From: Alginatibacterium sediminis
Lineage (GTDB): Bacteria > Pseudomonadota > Gammaproteobacteria > Enterobacterales > Celerinatantimonadaceae
Assembly (NCBI RefSeq): GCF_003610775.1
Contig: NZ_RAQO01000005.1
Span: 186,001 to 250,000 of the forward strand
Length of the DNA: 64,000 nt
Reading direction: 5' to 3'
The stretch's first letter is position 1, and each line of letters opens with the position of its first letter. Below are positions 7,213 to 16,706 of the stretch, piece after piece. The position numbers were made by a program, and so were the translations under genes. Below the pieces are notes generated by a model that saw only the letters and a program-made list of their open reading frames with translations, did not search any database and was not told where the DNA came from.

Positions 7213-9888
7213 ATGCGAATTCGCAGTTTAAGCGACGCCATGAATCCACAATCGGTGGCGGTTATCGGTGCTAGTAATCGTGAACGCAGCGCTGGAAGAG
7301 CGGTTATGCTCAATCTCTTACAGTCTAAGTTTAAAGGTCCTGTCATGCCGGTCAGCCGCAAACATAAAGCGGTACTTGGGGTTTTGGCTTATCCTTCAAT
7401 CGAAAGCTTACCGATTTCGCCTGACCTCGCCATTCTATGTGTCGCTAACGGTCATCTTGAAACGTGTATTCAAGAGCTTATTAAACGTGAATGTAAGCTG
7501 GCGATCATTATTGCTGACGGTCAATTAATGACCAATGGTGTGATGGTTTCGCAGTCTATCCTTAGCCTTGCTCGTGCAAACCAAATGCGGATTCTGGGTC
7601 CAAATAGTTTAGGTTTAATCCTTCCGTATCTAGGACTCAATGCCAGTAGTGCCCACATCGCGGCCCATCCGGGGCATATAGCGTTTATTTCTCAATCTGC
7701 TGCGATTGCAACGACGGTATTGGATTGGGCGAATACCAAGCAAATAGGGTTCTCTAATTTTGTCTCGATTGGTGATGCCTTGGATACCGATGCCAGCGAA
7801 CTGATGGATTTCTTGGGGCGAGATCCTCGAACTCAAGCGGTGATGATCTATATTGATTCGGTGCAAGATCCCCAACGCTTTATGTCTGCTGCGCGAGCCA
7901 TCTCTAGAATTAAACCGGTGCTGGTGGTTAAATCTGGTCGAAGTTTAGCTGGGGCGAAAGCCGCGGTATTACATACCGGAGGGCGCAGTGGTTATGATGG
8001 CGTATTTGATGCCGCAATCAGGCGCTCGGGTATGCTTAGAGTTGGTGACCTACATGAGCTATTTGCAGCCGTTGAGACGCTAGCACATAGTCAACGTTTG
8101 CGAGGAGAACGATTAGCAATTATGAGCAATGGCGGCGGGCCAGCTGTTCTGGCTCTAGACGCCTTAATTGAGCGCGGTGGTAAACTGGCGCAACTGGGGG
8201 CTGAAACCATCGCTAAACTGAACCAATGTCTACCGCAAAATTGGTCGGGTACAAATCCTATCGATATGCTTGGTGATGCCGACCCTGAGCGTTATCGAAA
8301 TGTTTTGGAGATTCTGCTACAAAGTGATGAGCTCGATGCAGTATTGATTATGTATTCGCCATCGGCACTAAGTATGAGCCATGAAACAGCGCAAGCCGTT
8401 ATCGATTGCTGTAGAACACGCAAGGGACGCGCTGCCAAAATAAATATACTAAGTAACTGGATGGGCGAAGAAACCGTAGCTAGTTCGCGTAAAGCGTTTG
8501 CTCAGGCTCGGTTACCAACCTATAGAACCCCTGAAGGTGCAACTGGCGCTTTCATGCATATGGTTGAGTATCGACGTAATCAGAAATTCCTAACTGAAAC
8601 ACCTCAATCCATTTCGTCGACGCAAGACCTGCAAAGTACGCTCGATAAGCTGGACGCCTGGAGTGCTCAGCAGCAATTTATTCTCGAAACGCATCAAGTC
8701 GCCCCGATTTTGAATGACTACAAAATAGAAGTCGTTGAAACTAAGGCTTGTGCGACTATTGAACAAGCCATAGAAGCTGCGCAGTGGATGGGCTATCCAG
8801 TGGCGTTGAAAATTCAAAGCCAAGACTTTTGGCATAAATCAGATGTACACGGTGTCAGCCTCAATTTAAATTCAGCTGAAGACATGCACCGTGCTGACCA
8901 AGCTATGCGCGACCGGGTTGCTCAAAGCTCGCCTGATGCCAAAATTGAAGGATTAATTGTGCAACGTATGGCGCTTAGTGCAGGAGCCCAAGAACTACGT
9001 ATCGCCGTTATTGATGATGATGTTTTTGGACCGGTGATTGCGTTAGGTGAGGGCAGCGACTGGGATCTTAGCCGAGATGCAGCCTTTGCTCTCCCTCCCT
9101 TAAATATGGCCTTGTCTCGTTATTTAGTCATTCAGGCGCTAAAAACTCAAAAAATCCGTGATCGACAGTTGCTGCAAGGCTTAGACATGGATGCGCTGTG
9201 TCGTTTGTTAACGCGAATTTCGAAGCTGGTGGTTGATTGCCCTCAGATATTGGCGTTAGATCTTAATCCTGTGGTCGCAATGGGAAAGCAGATGTTAGTG
9301 CTCGACGCCAATGTGCGTCTGAGAGCCAGTACTAGTACACCAGCTCGATTAGCTATTCAGCCCTACCCTAAACAGTACGAGCAGCAGTGTGAGACTCGTG
9401 ATGGTAAGCCGATACTGTTGCGGCCAATTTTGCCTGAAGATGAACCGCTGTTGCAGCGTTTTGATGCCCAGTTAAGTGATGATGACCGCTATAAACGTTA
9501 TTTTGGTGCTCGCGAGGCGCTGAATCACGAAGACTTAGCGGTTTTAACTCAGATTGATTACAGCCGCGAGATGGCTTTTGTGGCAACGCGAGTCATGGAT
9601 TCTGGCGAAATAGAGATTTTGGCGGTGGCTCGAGGGAGTATTGACCCTGACAACATTGAAAGTGAGTTTGCGATGGCTGTTCGCAGCGACTTACAAGGTT
9701 TAGGTCTAGGTAAAATCATGCTAGTTAAACTGATTGATTATTATCGAGAACAAGGTACTCAGCAATTAGCGGGCATGACCATGATGGAAAATCGTGCCAT
9801 GGCCGGACTTGCACGTAAGCTGGGCTTTGCAGTTAGCATGGATATGGAAGAAGGCGTAATCCAAATGCATATGCAATTGCAAGTTTAG
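7213..9888 (+). CDS. patZ: PatZ-type protein lysine acetyltransferase (acyl-CoA synthetase-like plus GNAT)
   Basis: PatZ/Pat acetylates lysines, classically inactivating acetyl-CoA synthetase, and so links acetyl-CoA status to metabolism. The 891-residue protein matches the E. coli architecture. It has a CoA-binding Rossmann domain (SVAVIGASN near residue 15), succinyl-CoA-ligase-like domains (FISQSAAIATTVLDWA), an ATP-grasp part (YPVALKIQSQDFWHKSDVHGV, IVQRMALSAGAQELR) and a C-terminal GNAT domain from about 735 (RPILPEDEPLLQRF, GLGKIML). Unlike the enteric enzymes it keeps His254 in LHTGG at the position of the phosphorylated histidine of ADP-forming synthetases. The ATG at 7213 follows AAGGAA; a GTG 21 bases earlier is less likely. 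The 3' end overlaps the convergent LysR gene by 4 bases. Confidence 0.93.
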   Translation: MRIRSLSDAMNPQSVAVIGASNRERSAGRAVMLNLLQSKFKGPVMPVSRKHKAVLGVLAYPSIESLPISPDLAILCVANGHLETCIQELIKRECKLAIIIADGQLMTNGVMVSQSILSLARANQMRILGPNSLGLILPYLGLNASSAHIAAHPGHIAFISQSAAIATTVLDWANTKQIGFSNFVSIGDALDTDASELMDFLGRDPRTQAVMIYIDSVQDPQRFMSAARAISRIKPVLVVKSGRSLAGAKAAVLHTGGRSGYDGVFDAAIRRSGMLRVGDLHELFAAVETLAHSQRLRGERLAIMSNGGGPAVLALDALIERGGKLAQLGAETIAKLNQCLPQNWSGTNPIDMLGDADPERYRNVLEILLQSDELDAVLIMYSPSALSMSHETAQAVIDCCRTRKGRAAKINILSNWMGEETVASSRKAFAQARLPTYRTPEGATGAFMHMVEYRRNQKFLTETPQSISSTQDLQSTLDKLDAWSAQQQFILETHQVAPILNDYKIEVVETKACATIEQAIEAAQWMGYPVALKIQSQDFWHKSDVHGVSLNLNSAEDMHRADQAMRDRVAQSSPDAKIEGLIVQRMALSAGAQELRIAVIDDDVFGPVIALGEGSDWDLSRDAAFALPPLNMALSRYLVIQALKTQKIRDRQLLQGLDMDALCRLLTRISKLVVDCPQILALDLNPVVAMGKQMLVLDANVRLRASTSTPARLAIQPYPKQYEQQCETRDGKPILLRPILPEDEPLLQRFDAQLSDDDRYKRYFGAREALNHEDLAVLTQIDYSREMAFVATRVMDSGEIEILAVARGSIDPDNIESEFAMAVRSDLQGLGLGKIMLVKLIDYYREQGTQQLAGMTMMENRAMAGLARKLGFAVSMDMEEGVIQMHMQLQV

Positions 9889-10787
9889 AAATACTCGTGT
9901 TTATCCAGATAACTTTGGCGAATATGTTCAATCAGTAACTTTATTTTTTTCGGTTGTTGTCTGGTAAAAGGGTAGACCGCATAAATACCTAGTGTTTTAG
10001 CGCTGTAGGATTTTAGTATTTGGATTAATCTCCCAGCTTGTAAGTCTTCATAAACCAAGCAGCGAGGCACGTAGATTAAGCCATAGTTTTGTAATGCCGC
10101 GTCGCGAAGAGCGCGGGCATTGTTACTGCGAAATTGACCGTTGATACGTTCAACGATGACACCGTCGTCGCCGTGAAATAACCAGTCTCTAGCACCACTT
10201 TCTTGAAAGCTATAGAGCAAGCATTGATGCTGATGTAGGTGTGAAGGAAGTTCCGGTACGCCTGAGCGATGCAAATACTTGGGGCTTGCGCACACCACCC
10301 AACTTGAATCAATAATGTGACGTGCAATTAAATTGGAGCTTTCGAGGCTGGCAGTACGAATAGCTAGGTCGTATTCGTCACCAATGAGGTCAACTAAATG
10401 GTTTTCAAGAGTTAAGTCTATTTCAAGCTGAGGATGCAGTTGGCAAAAAGCGGCAATGCTTTGTGCAAGCAACAGTTCCCCGGAAATCGTTGGCACTGAA
10501 ATTCTAATTTTCCCTTGTAGTTTGTCCCCTAAACCGGTGATTTCAGCTACAGCTTCTTGGCTCATGTTTGCAATAGTTTTAGCGCGTTGATAAAGGGTTT
10601 TTCCCGCATCACTTAGTCGCAGCTGTCGGGTACTACGAAACAGCAATTGAACACCGAGCTCTTGTTCCAACTTTGCTAAGCGTTTACTAACCACCGAGTT
10701 GGAAATACCGAGTACGCTGGCGGCAGCACTAAAACTTTGCTGATCAACCACCAAAGCAAACAATATGAGATCATCACTACGGATCAT
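9885..10787 (-). CDS. LysR-family transcriptional regulator
   Basis: This is a 300-residue regulator with an N-terminal winged helix-turn-helix (residues about 4-62, including FSAAASVLGISNSVVSKRLAKLEQELGVQLLFR) and a C-terminal periplasmic-binding-protein-like effector domain (GKIRISVPTISGELLLAQSI onward). It is transcribed away from the lutABC-dld-II operon, starting 129 bases from it. LysR proteins commonly control the adjacent divergent operon, so lactate or a related hydroxy acid is a reasonable but unproven ligand. In Shewanella-type and other lut clusters the regulator can be of a different family. Its stop codon overlaps that of patZ. Confidence 0.92.
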   Translation of the reverse strand: MIRSDDLILFALVVDQQSFSAAASVLGISNSVVSKRLAKLEQELGVQLLFRSTRQLRLSDAGKTLYQRAKTIANMSQEAVAEITGLGDKLQGKIRISVPTISGELLLAQSIAAFCQLHPQLEIDLTLENHLVDLIGDEYDLAIRTASLESSNLIARHIIDSSWVVCASPKYLHRSGVPELPSHLHQHQCLLYSFQESGARDWLFHGDDGVIVERINGQFRSNNARALRDAALQNYGLIYVPRCLVYEDLQAGRLIQILKSYSAKTLGIYAVYPFTRQQPKKIKLLIEHIRQSYLDKHEYF

Positions 10788-10833
10788 AAGACCAACCTAT
10801 AAATTGAGGCTCTACATTATTACCCAACTTTAG

Positions 10834-10848
10834 GAAATAATGAATTTC
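10834..10848. promoter_or_regulatory. Possible LysR operator between the regulator and lutA
   Basis: GAAAT-N5-ATTTC is a small inverted repeat in an AT-rich 129-bp divergent region, 69 bases before lutA. Its size and place suit a LysR-type site, but it is short and does not fit T-N11-A exactly. Confidence 0.3.
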
Positions 10849-10916
10849 TTTATATCTATATATTCAAGAATCAAGTGTATGTAAAGTAATTGTGAAACAA
10901 ACAAAAGGAGAAGTTT

Positions 10917-11690
10917 GTGTCTGCTATCCCAATTCGCCTCTACCCCGAGCAACCAAAGCAAGTTTATTTATACGCCAGTTGTTTGGTCGATATGTTTGAT
11001 CCGAATGCTGGGATCGCAGCTCTACAAATTTTGGAAGCACAAGGTATAGAAGTGCTATGGCTTGAGCAACAAAGCTGTTGTGGGCAACCGGCCTATACCA
11101 GTGGCTATACTGACAGTGCTATGAAAGTTGCCAAGCAGCAATTTGAGCTTTTTGATACTGACATTCCAGTGGTGGTACTTTCCGGTTCCTGTGCTGGCAT
11201 GTTACGTAAGCACTATCCTTCTTTATTGGAAAAAGAATGTGATTCGGATGCTTTAGCCAAATTCTCAAATCAAGTATTTGAGTGGGGAGAGTTTCTGCTT
11301 AATATTTGCCAGATCAAATTGCTGGATAAAGGTGAAACAACCAAAGCAGTGGTCCACAATAGCTGTAGTGCAAGACGTGAAATGGGAATAGCAGAAACAA
11401 CTATGCGACTGCTGAAGCAAATGGATAAAGTTGAGCTTGTTGAACCGAAGTATGCCAGTGAGTGTTGTGGTTTTGGAGGCAGCTTTGCGAAACGTCACCA
11501 AGATATTTCGCTGGCTATGGTTGCCGATAAAGCCAAACATTTACTTGAAACCCAAGCTTCGTTTTTACTCAGTGCCGACTGGGGTTGCTTACTCAATATC
11601 AATAGCTACCTCGAGCAGCAACAAAGTGGCATGCGCGGTCAACATATCGCCACCTTTATATGGCAACGCTGCTATGGAGGGGAGCTCTAA
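10917..11690 (+). CDS. lutA: L-lactate oxidation subunit LutA/LldE (CCG-domain protein)
   Basis: LutA is one of three subunits of the iron-sulfur L-lactate dehydrogenase complex (LutABC/LldEFG), which passes electrons from lactate to the respiratory chain. The 257-residue protein has two cysteine-rich CCG repeats, ending in QSCCGQPAY (about residue 57) and SECCGFGGSFA (about 180), with VVLSGSCAGML and VVHNSCSARREM between. The start is GTG at 10917 with a strong AAGGAG 6 bases upstream. The stop overlaps the lutB ATG (TAATG). It is the first gene of a four-gene operon. Confidence 0.93.
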   Translation: MSAIPIRLYPEQPKQVYLYASCLVDMFDPNAGIAALQILEAQGIEVLWLEQQSCCGQPAYTSGYTDSAMKVAKQQFELFDTDIPVVVLSGSCAGMLRKHYPSLLEKECDSDALAKFSNQVFEWGEFLLNICQIKLLDKGETTKAVVHNSCSARREMGIAETTMRLLKQMDKVELVEPKYASECCGFGGSFAKRHQDISLAMVADKAKHLLETQASFLLSADWGCLLNINSYLEQQQSGMRGQHIATFIWQRCYGGEL

Positions 11691-13117
11691 TGTCGCAACA
11701 CATTCATCCTCAACATTTTAAGCAGCAATCCAAAGTAGCACTTGCGGATCCACAGCTTAGAAGCAGTTTTCGCAATGCTATGGATTATTTACAAGACAAA
11801 CGAGCTCAAAGTTTTAGTGAGCCGGGTTCATTCGAACAACTGCAACTGCGTGGCGAGGCGATTCGAAAGCGCTGTCTAAATCAACTGCCTGAACTCTTAG
11901 AGCAATTGGAGTCCTCGTGTACAAACAATGGCATTGTGGTTCATTGGGCTGAAGATGCGCAGCAAGCCCGTGAAATTGTCAGCGGTATATTGGCTGAAGA
12001 AAATGCCAAAACGGTAGTTAAAGGCAAGTCGATGCTCAGCGAAGAGATTGCCTTAAATGAGCATCTGGCTGCCTTGAATATCGAGTGCCTCGAAAGCGAC
12101 ATGGGTGAGTACATTGTGCAGCTGGCCAATGAAGCGCCCTCGCATATCATCATGCCAGCGATTCACAAACGTAAGCAAGAAGTTGCAGAGCTTTTTGCGA
12201 AGCATATAGATGGTTTCGAATATACTGAAGATGTCGATAGCCTGATTAAGGCGGCTCGAGAGGTATTGCGCTATAAGTTTGAACATGCCGATGCAGGCAT
12301 CACCGGAGTTAATTTTGCGGTAGCACAAACCGGAACCCTTTGTTTAGTTGAAAACGAAGGAAATGGGCGGATGACGAGCACTGTACCCAAGGTTCATATT
12401 GCGCTTATGGGAATAGAGAAAGTCGTTGAAAGCCTAAACGATATCCCACCATTACTTTCCTTGTTGACCCGCAGCGCAACCGGGCAAGCAATCACCACTT
12501 ACTTCAATATGATCAGTTCCCCACGCCAAAGTGAGGATAACGATGGTCCAAACGCAGTGCACTTGGTCCTCGTTGATAACGGGCGTTCGCAGGCTTATAG
12601 CGATGAGCGTTACCGCGCTAGTTTACAGTGCATCCGCTGTGGCGCGTGTATGAACCACTGCCCAGTATATGCGCGCGTTGGAGGACACAGTTATGCAAGT
12701 GTTTATCCAGGCCCCATAGGTAAAATTATTAGCCCGCATTTATTAGGACTAGAGGCAACCGGAGATTTGGTCACCGCGTCAAGCTTGTGCGGTGCTTGTG
12801 AGTCGGTTTGTCCGGTGAATATACCGATACCGGCGCTGCTTCGCGAACTGCGCAGCGATGCCAAATTGCCAAGTGCTTCAGAGCAAGCGCTTAAAGGTCA
12901 AGCTAGCCATCGATCCTGGCTTGAAGAAAGTGTATGGGTCATTTTCCGCATAATTATGACCAAGCCAGTTCTATATCGAGGACTGTCATTCTTTGTCGTT
13001 CGATTCTCGTTTTTGATGCCGCGCCTACCCGCTATTTGGGGACCACAGCGTAGTAATCCGAAACCTAGTACCAAGACCTTGCACCAATTGATGCGGGAGC
13101 GAAAGAAAAACTCATGA
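11690..13117 (+). CDS. lutB: L-lactate oxidation iron-sulfur subunit LutB/LldF
   Basis: LutB is the 4Fe-4S subunit of the lactate dehydrogenase complex. The 475-residue protein has an N-terminal LUD domain (VVKGKSMLSEEIALN, FAVAQTGTLCLVENEGNGRM) and a C-terminal ferredoxin-like domain with CIRCGACMNHCP and CGACESVCPVNIPIP, which supply ligands for two clusters. The ATG at 11690 overlaps the lutA stop codon and has GGAGGGGAG upstream. The frame extends 30 bases further upstream without a ribosome site. lutC overlaps the end by 4 bases. Confidence 0.94.
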   Translation: MSQHIHPQHFKQQSKVALADPQLRSSFRNAMDYLQDKRAQSFSEPGSFEQLQLRGEAIRKRCLNQLPELLEQLESSCTNNGIVVHWAEDAQQAREIVSGILAEENAKTVVKGKSMLSEEIALNEHLAALNIECLESDMGEYIVQLANEAPSHIIMPAIHKRKQEVAELFAKHIDGFEYTEDVDSLIKAAREVLRYKFEHADAGITGVNFAVAQTGTLCLVENEGNGRMTSTVPKVHIALMGIEKVVESLNDIPPLLSLLTRSATGQAITTYFNMISSPRQSEDNDGPNAVHLVLVDNGRSQAYSDERYRASLQCIRCGACMNHCPVYARVGGHSYASVYPGPIGKIISPHLLGLEATGDLVTASSLCGACESVCPVNIPIPALLRELRSDAKLPSASEQALKGQASHRSWLEESVWVIFRIIMTKPVLYRGLSFFVVRFSFLMPRLPAIWGPQRSNPKPSTKTLHQLMRERKKNS

Positions 13118-13791
13118 GTAGCAAAGCCAATATTCTAGGCCGATTAAAATCAGCCACCATCGAGAGTTCGAAGAACTCAGAACTTACACCAAATCTTACC
13201 TCAGAGTTAAGTGCGTGCTCGAGTACTTTTGGACTGGAGCAGTTTCAACAACAGTTGGAGCTCTCCCATGCCGAAGTTATAAATCTTGATAACCCAAATC
13301 AAATCGAAGCGAAGTTGAAGTCCCTGATAAAAGACAATGCATGGAAACACGGCGTTTGGTCGTCTTCGACAAACCCAAGCCGTTTTCTAGATGTGGAGCG
13401 CCAGTTATCAAAATCTGAGATTTTACGTCAAGTGGATGGCAGTGAGTCTAAAGCCGATTACTTCCACCATTTTGATTTTGGCTTAAGTTTTAGTGAGGCC
13501 GCAATCGCAGAAACAGGCACAATAGTGCTGCACCCTGGGACTAACGAAAGTCGAAGTCTTAGCCTGATCCCTCCGGTGCATGTTGTAATTGTCTGCCTTA
13601 AGCAATTGCACCATAACTTCGAGCAATTTATGCTCGATTTCGAGCAACAAGGTCAAGGCCGGCCGATGCCGAGTAACCTGATATTAGTCTCTGGCCCGTC
13701 AAAGACGGCGGATATTCAGCAAACGCTTGCTTATGGCGCTCATGGACCACAACGTCTTATAGTTATTACCATTGCAGCACTAGAGGATTAG
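13114..13791 (+). CDS. lutC: L-lactate oxidation subunit LutC/LldG (LUD domain)
   Basis: This is the third subunit of the LutABC complex. It is a 225-residue protein with a LUD domain, including FGLSFSEAAIAETGTIVLHPG, PPVHVVIV and the C-terminal LVSGPSKTADIQQTLAYGAHGP, the family signature. Overlap of 4 bases with lutB and 2 bases to the next gene shows that all four genes are read together. The first 60 residues are variable, as usual in the family. The exact chemical role of LutC is not settled. Confidence 0.93.
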   Translation: MSSKANILGRLKSATIESSKNSELTPNLTSELSACSSTFGLEQFQQQLELSHAEVINLDNPNQIEAKLKSLIKDNAWKHGVWSSSTNPSRFLDVERQLSKSEILRQVDGSESKADYFHHFDFGLSFSEAAIAETGTIVLHPGTNESRSLSLIPPVHVVIVCLKQLHHNFEQFMLDFEQQGQGRPMPSNLILVSGPSKTADIQQTLAYGAHGPQRLIVITIAALED

Positions 13792-13793
13792 AA

Positions 13794-16634
13794 ATGACTG
13801 CATCTGCTGTTACATCTTCGCCATACCAAGCCTTAAAAGTTCATCTACTGCAAAAACTGGACCTTAATCAGGTGATTGACGACCCCAACTTGTGCTTGGC
13901 TTTTGGGGGGGATGCCAGTTTTTATCGCCTTGTCCCACAGTTGGTGCTGCGTTTAAATAATATATCTGAAGTACAGTGGGCAATTCAAAGTTGCCAACTT
14001 TTCGAGCTCGCCTGCACATTTCGCGCCGCCGGTACCAGTCTCAGTGGCCAGGCTCTTTCTGATTCGGTTTTACTAACCTTGAGCGATGCTTGGAATGGTC
14101 ATGAAATCATTGATCAGGGTGAAAAAATAGTGTTGCAACCGGGTGTGATAGGCAGCGATGCCAATCGTTTTCTAAAACCTTATGGCAAAAAGATAGGACC
14201 AGATCCAGCTTCGATCAATGCCTGCAAGATGGGGGGCATTGCGGCAAATAATGCCAGCGGAATGTGTTGTGGAACTGCTCATAACACCTATCACACTCTA
14301 GATAGCATGAAAATCGTCTTACATGACGGCAGCTTGCTTGATACCAAAGATTCTTATAGTCGTCAGAGTTTTCGTCAAAGTCATGGGCATTTTTTGGACC
14401 AGCTTGAAACACTGGCACGATCAACTCAAGCCAATACCGAATTGACACAAAAAATCCGACATAAGTATCGGCTTAAAAATACCACTGGCTATAGTCTTAA
14501 TGCCCTGGTCGATTTTAGCGACGGATTCGATATTTTACAGCATTTGATGGTCGGTTCTGAAGGTACCTTAGGCTTCATTGCAGAGCTATGTTATCGCACC
14601 GTCGATGAGCCCAAATATAAAGCCAGCGCCTTGTTGGTTTATCCGTCAATCGAGCGAGCTTGTGAGGTTGTTGCACAACTATCAAAGCAAGATGTAAATG
14701 CCGTTGAACTAATGGATGGTCGCTCCCTACGAAGTGTCGCCGACAAAGCGGGTATGCCAAGCTTTATTAAGGAACTCGACATTGAAGCCAGCGCCTTACT
14801 GGTAGAACTTAGTGCCGATAGCGCCGATTTGGTAGAGCAAAAATCTTTAGCGGTGTTGGCTGCGATAGATATTAATGACTGTATAAATGAGGCAAGCTTC
14901 AGCCTTGACAGTGACTACTGTGCTCAATTGTGGGCAATTCGCAAAGGCCTGTTCCCTGCAGTTGGAGCGGTGCGTGATGTTGGAACAACCGTCATTATCG
15001 AAGACGTAGCCTTTGCAGTTGATGATTTGGCTAACGGGGTTCGAGACCTACAACAACTGTTCGATAGCTACCAGTATAGTGAAGCAATCATTTTTGGACA
15101 CGCTTTAGCTGGTAATGTCCATTTTGTGTTTACTCAAGGCTTTGATGATGCCGAGCAAGTACAGCGTTATCAGAACTTTATGCACGATATTGCCCAGTTA
15201 GTTGCGGTTAAATACCAAGGTTCGTTGAAAGCTGAGCATGGGACTGGCCGCAATATGGCGCCTTACGTAGAACTCGAATGGGGTAGCGATGCCTATCAGC
15301 TTATGCAGCAAATCAAAGTCTTATTTGACCCTAAAAATTTGCTTAATCCGGGGGTAATAATTAATAGTGATCCTTTGGCTCACGTGCAGAATCTTAAACC
15401 TATGCCCAAAGCTGATCCCTTAGTTGACCGCTGTATTGAATGTGGGTTTTGCGAAGCCGTTTGCCCATCACGTCGCCTTAGCTATACCCCAAGACAACGT
15501 ATAGTTATGTACCGCCATCTACAACAATTACGCCGTGAAAACGGGGACCTTAGTCAAATTAAGCAATTGGAGAGCAGTTTTAAGTACCATGCTATCGATA
15601 CCTGCGCCGCTACTGGGCTTTGCGAAGACCGCTGCCCAGTAGGCATCAATACCGGCGACTTAGTTAAGCAGCTGCGCCAAGACCACAGCAAAACCAGTCA
15701 TGTGATCGCCAAGTGGACGGCGGATCACTTTCAAGGCACTGCCCAAAGCATGCGAGTTGGCTTATCGATAAACCATATTGCCCAGCGTTATCTCGGAGAA
15801 AAACCCTTAAAGACCCTTAATACGGTCGTGCAAAAGCTGAGCCGTGAACGAGCTCCGCAATGGTTTGCTCAAATCCCTAGGGGTTCAAACTTTAAAGCTC
15901 CAACTCGTCAACATCATCAACGTAAAGTGGTTTACTTTGCATCGTGTGCTAGTCGGAATATGGGACCGCAGTTAAACTCGAGGGATGAACGCGGACTTGG
16001 GGATGTGATTGTAAATATACTTACCAAAGCTGGTTTTGAGATTATTTGTCCAGAGCAACTCGGATCACAATGCTGCGGTATGCCTTACAACAGTAAAGGT
16101 CTGGTGAGTGAAGCAAAGCAAAAAGCTGCACAATTAAATGCGGCTTTGGTTCGCGCCAGCGAAAACGGACGATGGCCTATTCTAAGCGATACGAGTCCAT
16201 GCACAAAACAAGCGCTAGAATTTGATCTCGCTAATCTAGAAATATTGGAGCCAATAAGTTTCGCCCAAAAATATTTGCTTGAACATTTAGAGTTAGATCC
16301 CATCGATGAGCCAGTAATGCTACATGTTACCTGCACATCAAAGCGCCTTGGGTTGAGCGAAGCAATGTTAGATCTAGCCAAACAATGCGCGAGTAAGGTT
16401 GTGGTGCCAGAAGGCATAGACTGTTGTGGGTTTGCTGGTGATAAAGGCTTCTTACAAGCAGAGCTGAACGAGAGCGCATTACAGGACTTAAAATCACAGG
16501 TTCCTAGTTCCTGTTCACGCGGTTATAGCAATAGTCGAACCTGTGAAATTGGATTAAGTCGACATAGCGGCATTGAGTATCATAGTTTAATGTATTTACT
16601 TGATGAGATTAGTAAACCTAGAAACGCAGTGTGA
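13794..16634 (+). CDS. dld-II: FAD/iron-sulfur D-lactate dehydrogenase, Dld-II type
   Basis: This is a 946-residue fused oxidoreductase. The N-terminal half is a PCMH-type FAD-binding domain (FRAAGTSLSGQALSD near 75-90, PDPASINACKMGGIAANNAS near 133) with an FAD-oxidase C-terminal domain (GHALAGNVHFVFTQG, KAEHGTGRNMAPYVE). The second half has a two-cluster ferredoxin module (CIECGFCEAVCPS near 547, CAATGLCEDRCPVG near 603) and CCG repeats (QCCGMPYNSKG near 760, CCGFAGDKGF near 878). In Shewanella this protein type sits beside lldEFG and oxidises D-lactate. Here it is the last gene of the lut operon. The reaction is inferred from that parallel; other 2-hydroxy acids are possible. Confidence 0.9.
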   Translation: MTASAVTSSPYQALKVHLLQKLDLNQVIDDPNLCLAFGGDASFYRLVPQLVLRLNNISEVQWAIQSCQLFELACTFRAAGTSLSGQALSDSVLLTLSDAWNGHEIIDQGEKIVLQPGVIGSDANRFLKPYGKKIGPDPASINACKMGGIAANNASGMCCGTAHNTYHTLDSMKIVLHDGSLLDTKDSYSRQSFRQSHGHFLDQLETLARSTQANTELTQKIRHKYRLKNTTGYSLNALVDFSDGFDILQHLMVGSEGTLGFIAELCYRTVDEPKYKASALLVYPSIERACEVVAQLSKQDVNAVELMDGRSLRSVADKAGMPSFIKELDIEASALLVELSADSADLVEQKSLAVLAAIDINDCINEASFSLDSDYCAQLWAIRKGLFPAVGAVRDVGTTVIIEDVAFAVDDLANGVRDLQQLFDSYQYSEAIIFGHALAGNVHFVFTQGFDDAEQVQRYQNFMHDIAQLVAVKYQGSLKAEHGTGRNMAPYVELEWGSDAYQLMQQIKVLFDPKNLLNPGVIINSDPLAHVQNLKPMPKADPLVDRCIECGFCEAVCPSRRLSYTPRQRIVMYRHLQQLRRENGDLSQIKQLESSFKYHAIDTCAATGLCEDRCPVGINTGDLVKQLRQDHSKTSHVIAKWTADHFQGTAQSMRVGLSINHIAQRYLGEKPLKTLNTVVQKLSRERAPQWFAQIPRGSNFKAPTRQHHQRKVVYFASCASRNMGPQLNSRDERGLGDVIVNILTKAGFEIICPEQLGSQCCGMPYNSKGLVSEAKQKAAQLNAALVRASENGRWPILSDTSPCTKQALEFDLANLEILEPISFAQKYLLEHLELDPIDEPVMLHVTCTSKRLGLSEAMLDLAKQCASKVVVPEGIDCCGFAGDKGFLQAELNESALQDLKSQVPSSCSRGYSNSRTCEIGLSRHSGIEYHSLMYLLDEISKPRNAV

Positions 16635-16706
16635 GGGATAAGTACGCTGCTAAGAAGCTATGATGAACTGTGCCATACTTAAGAAAAGAGCGTTTTTGGA
16701 GAACTT

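Noticed and set aside
16085-16417. 110-residue minus-strand frame inside dld-II
   Set aside because: It is antisense to conserved CCG-domain coding sequence and has no ribosome site or recognisable family.
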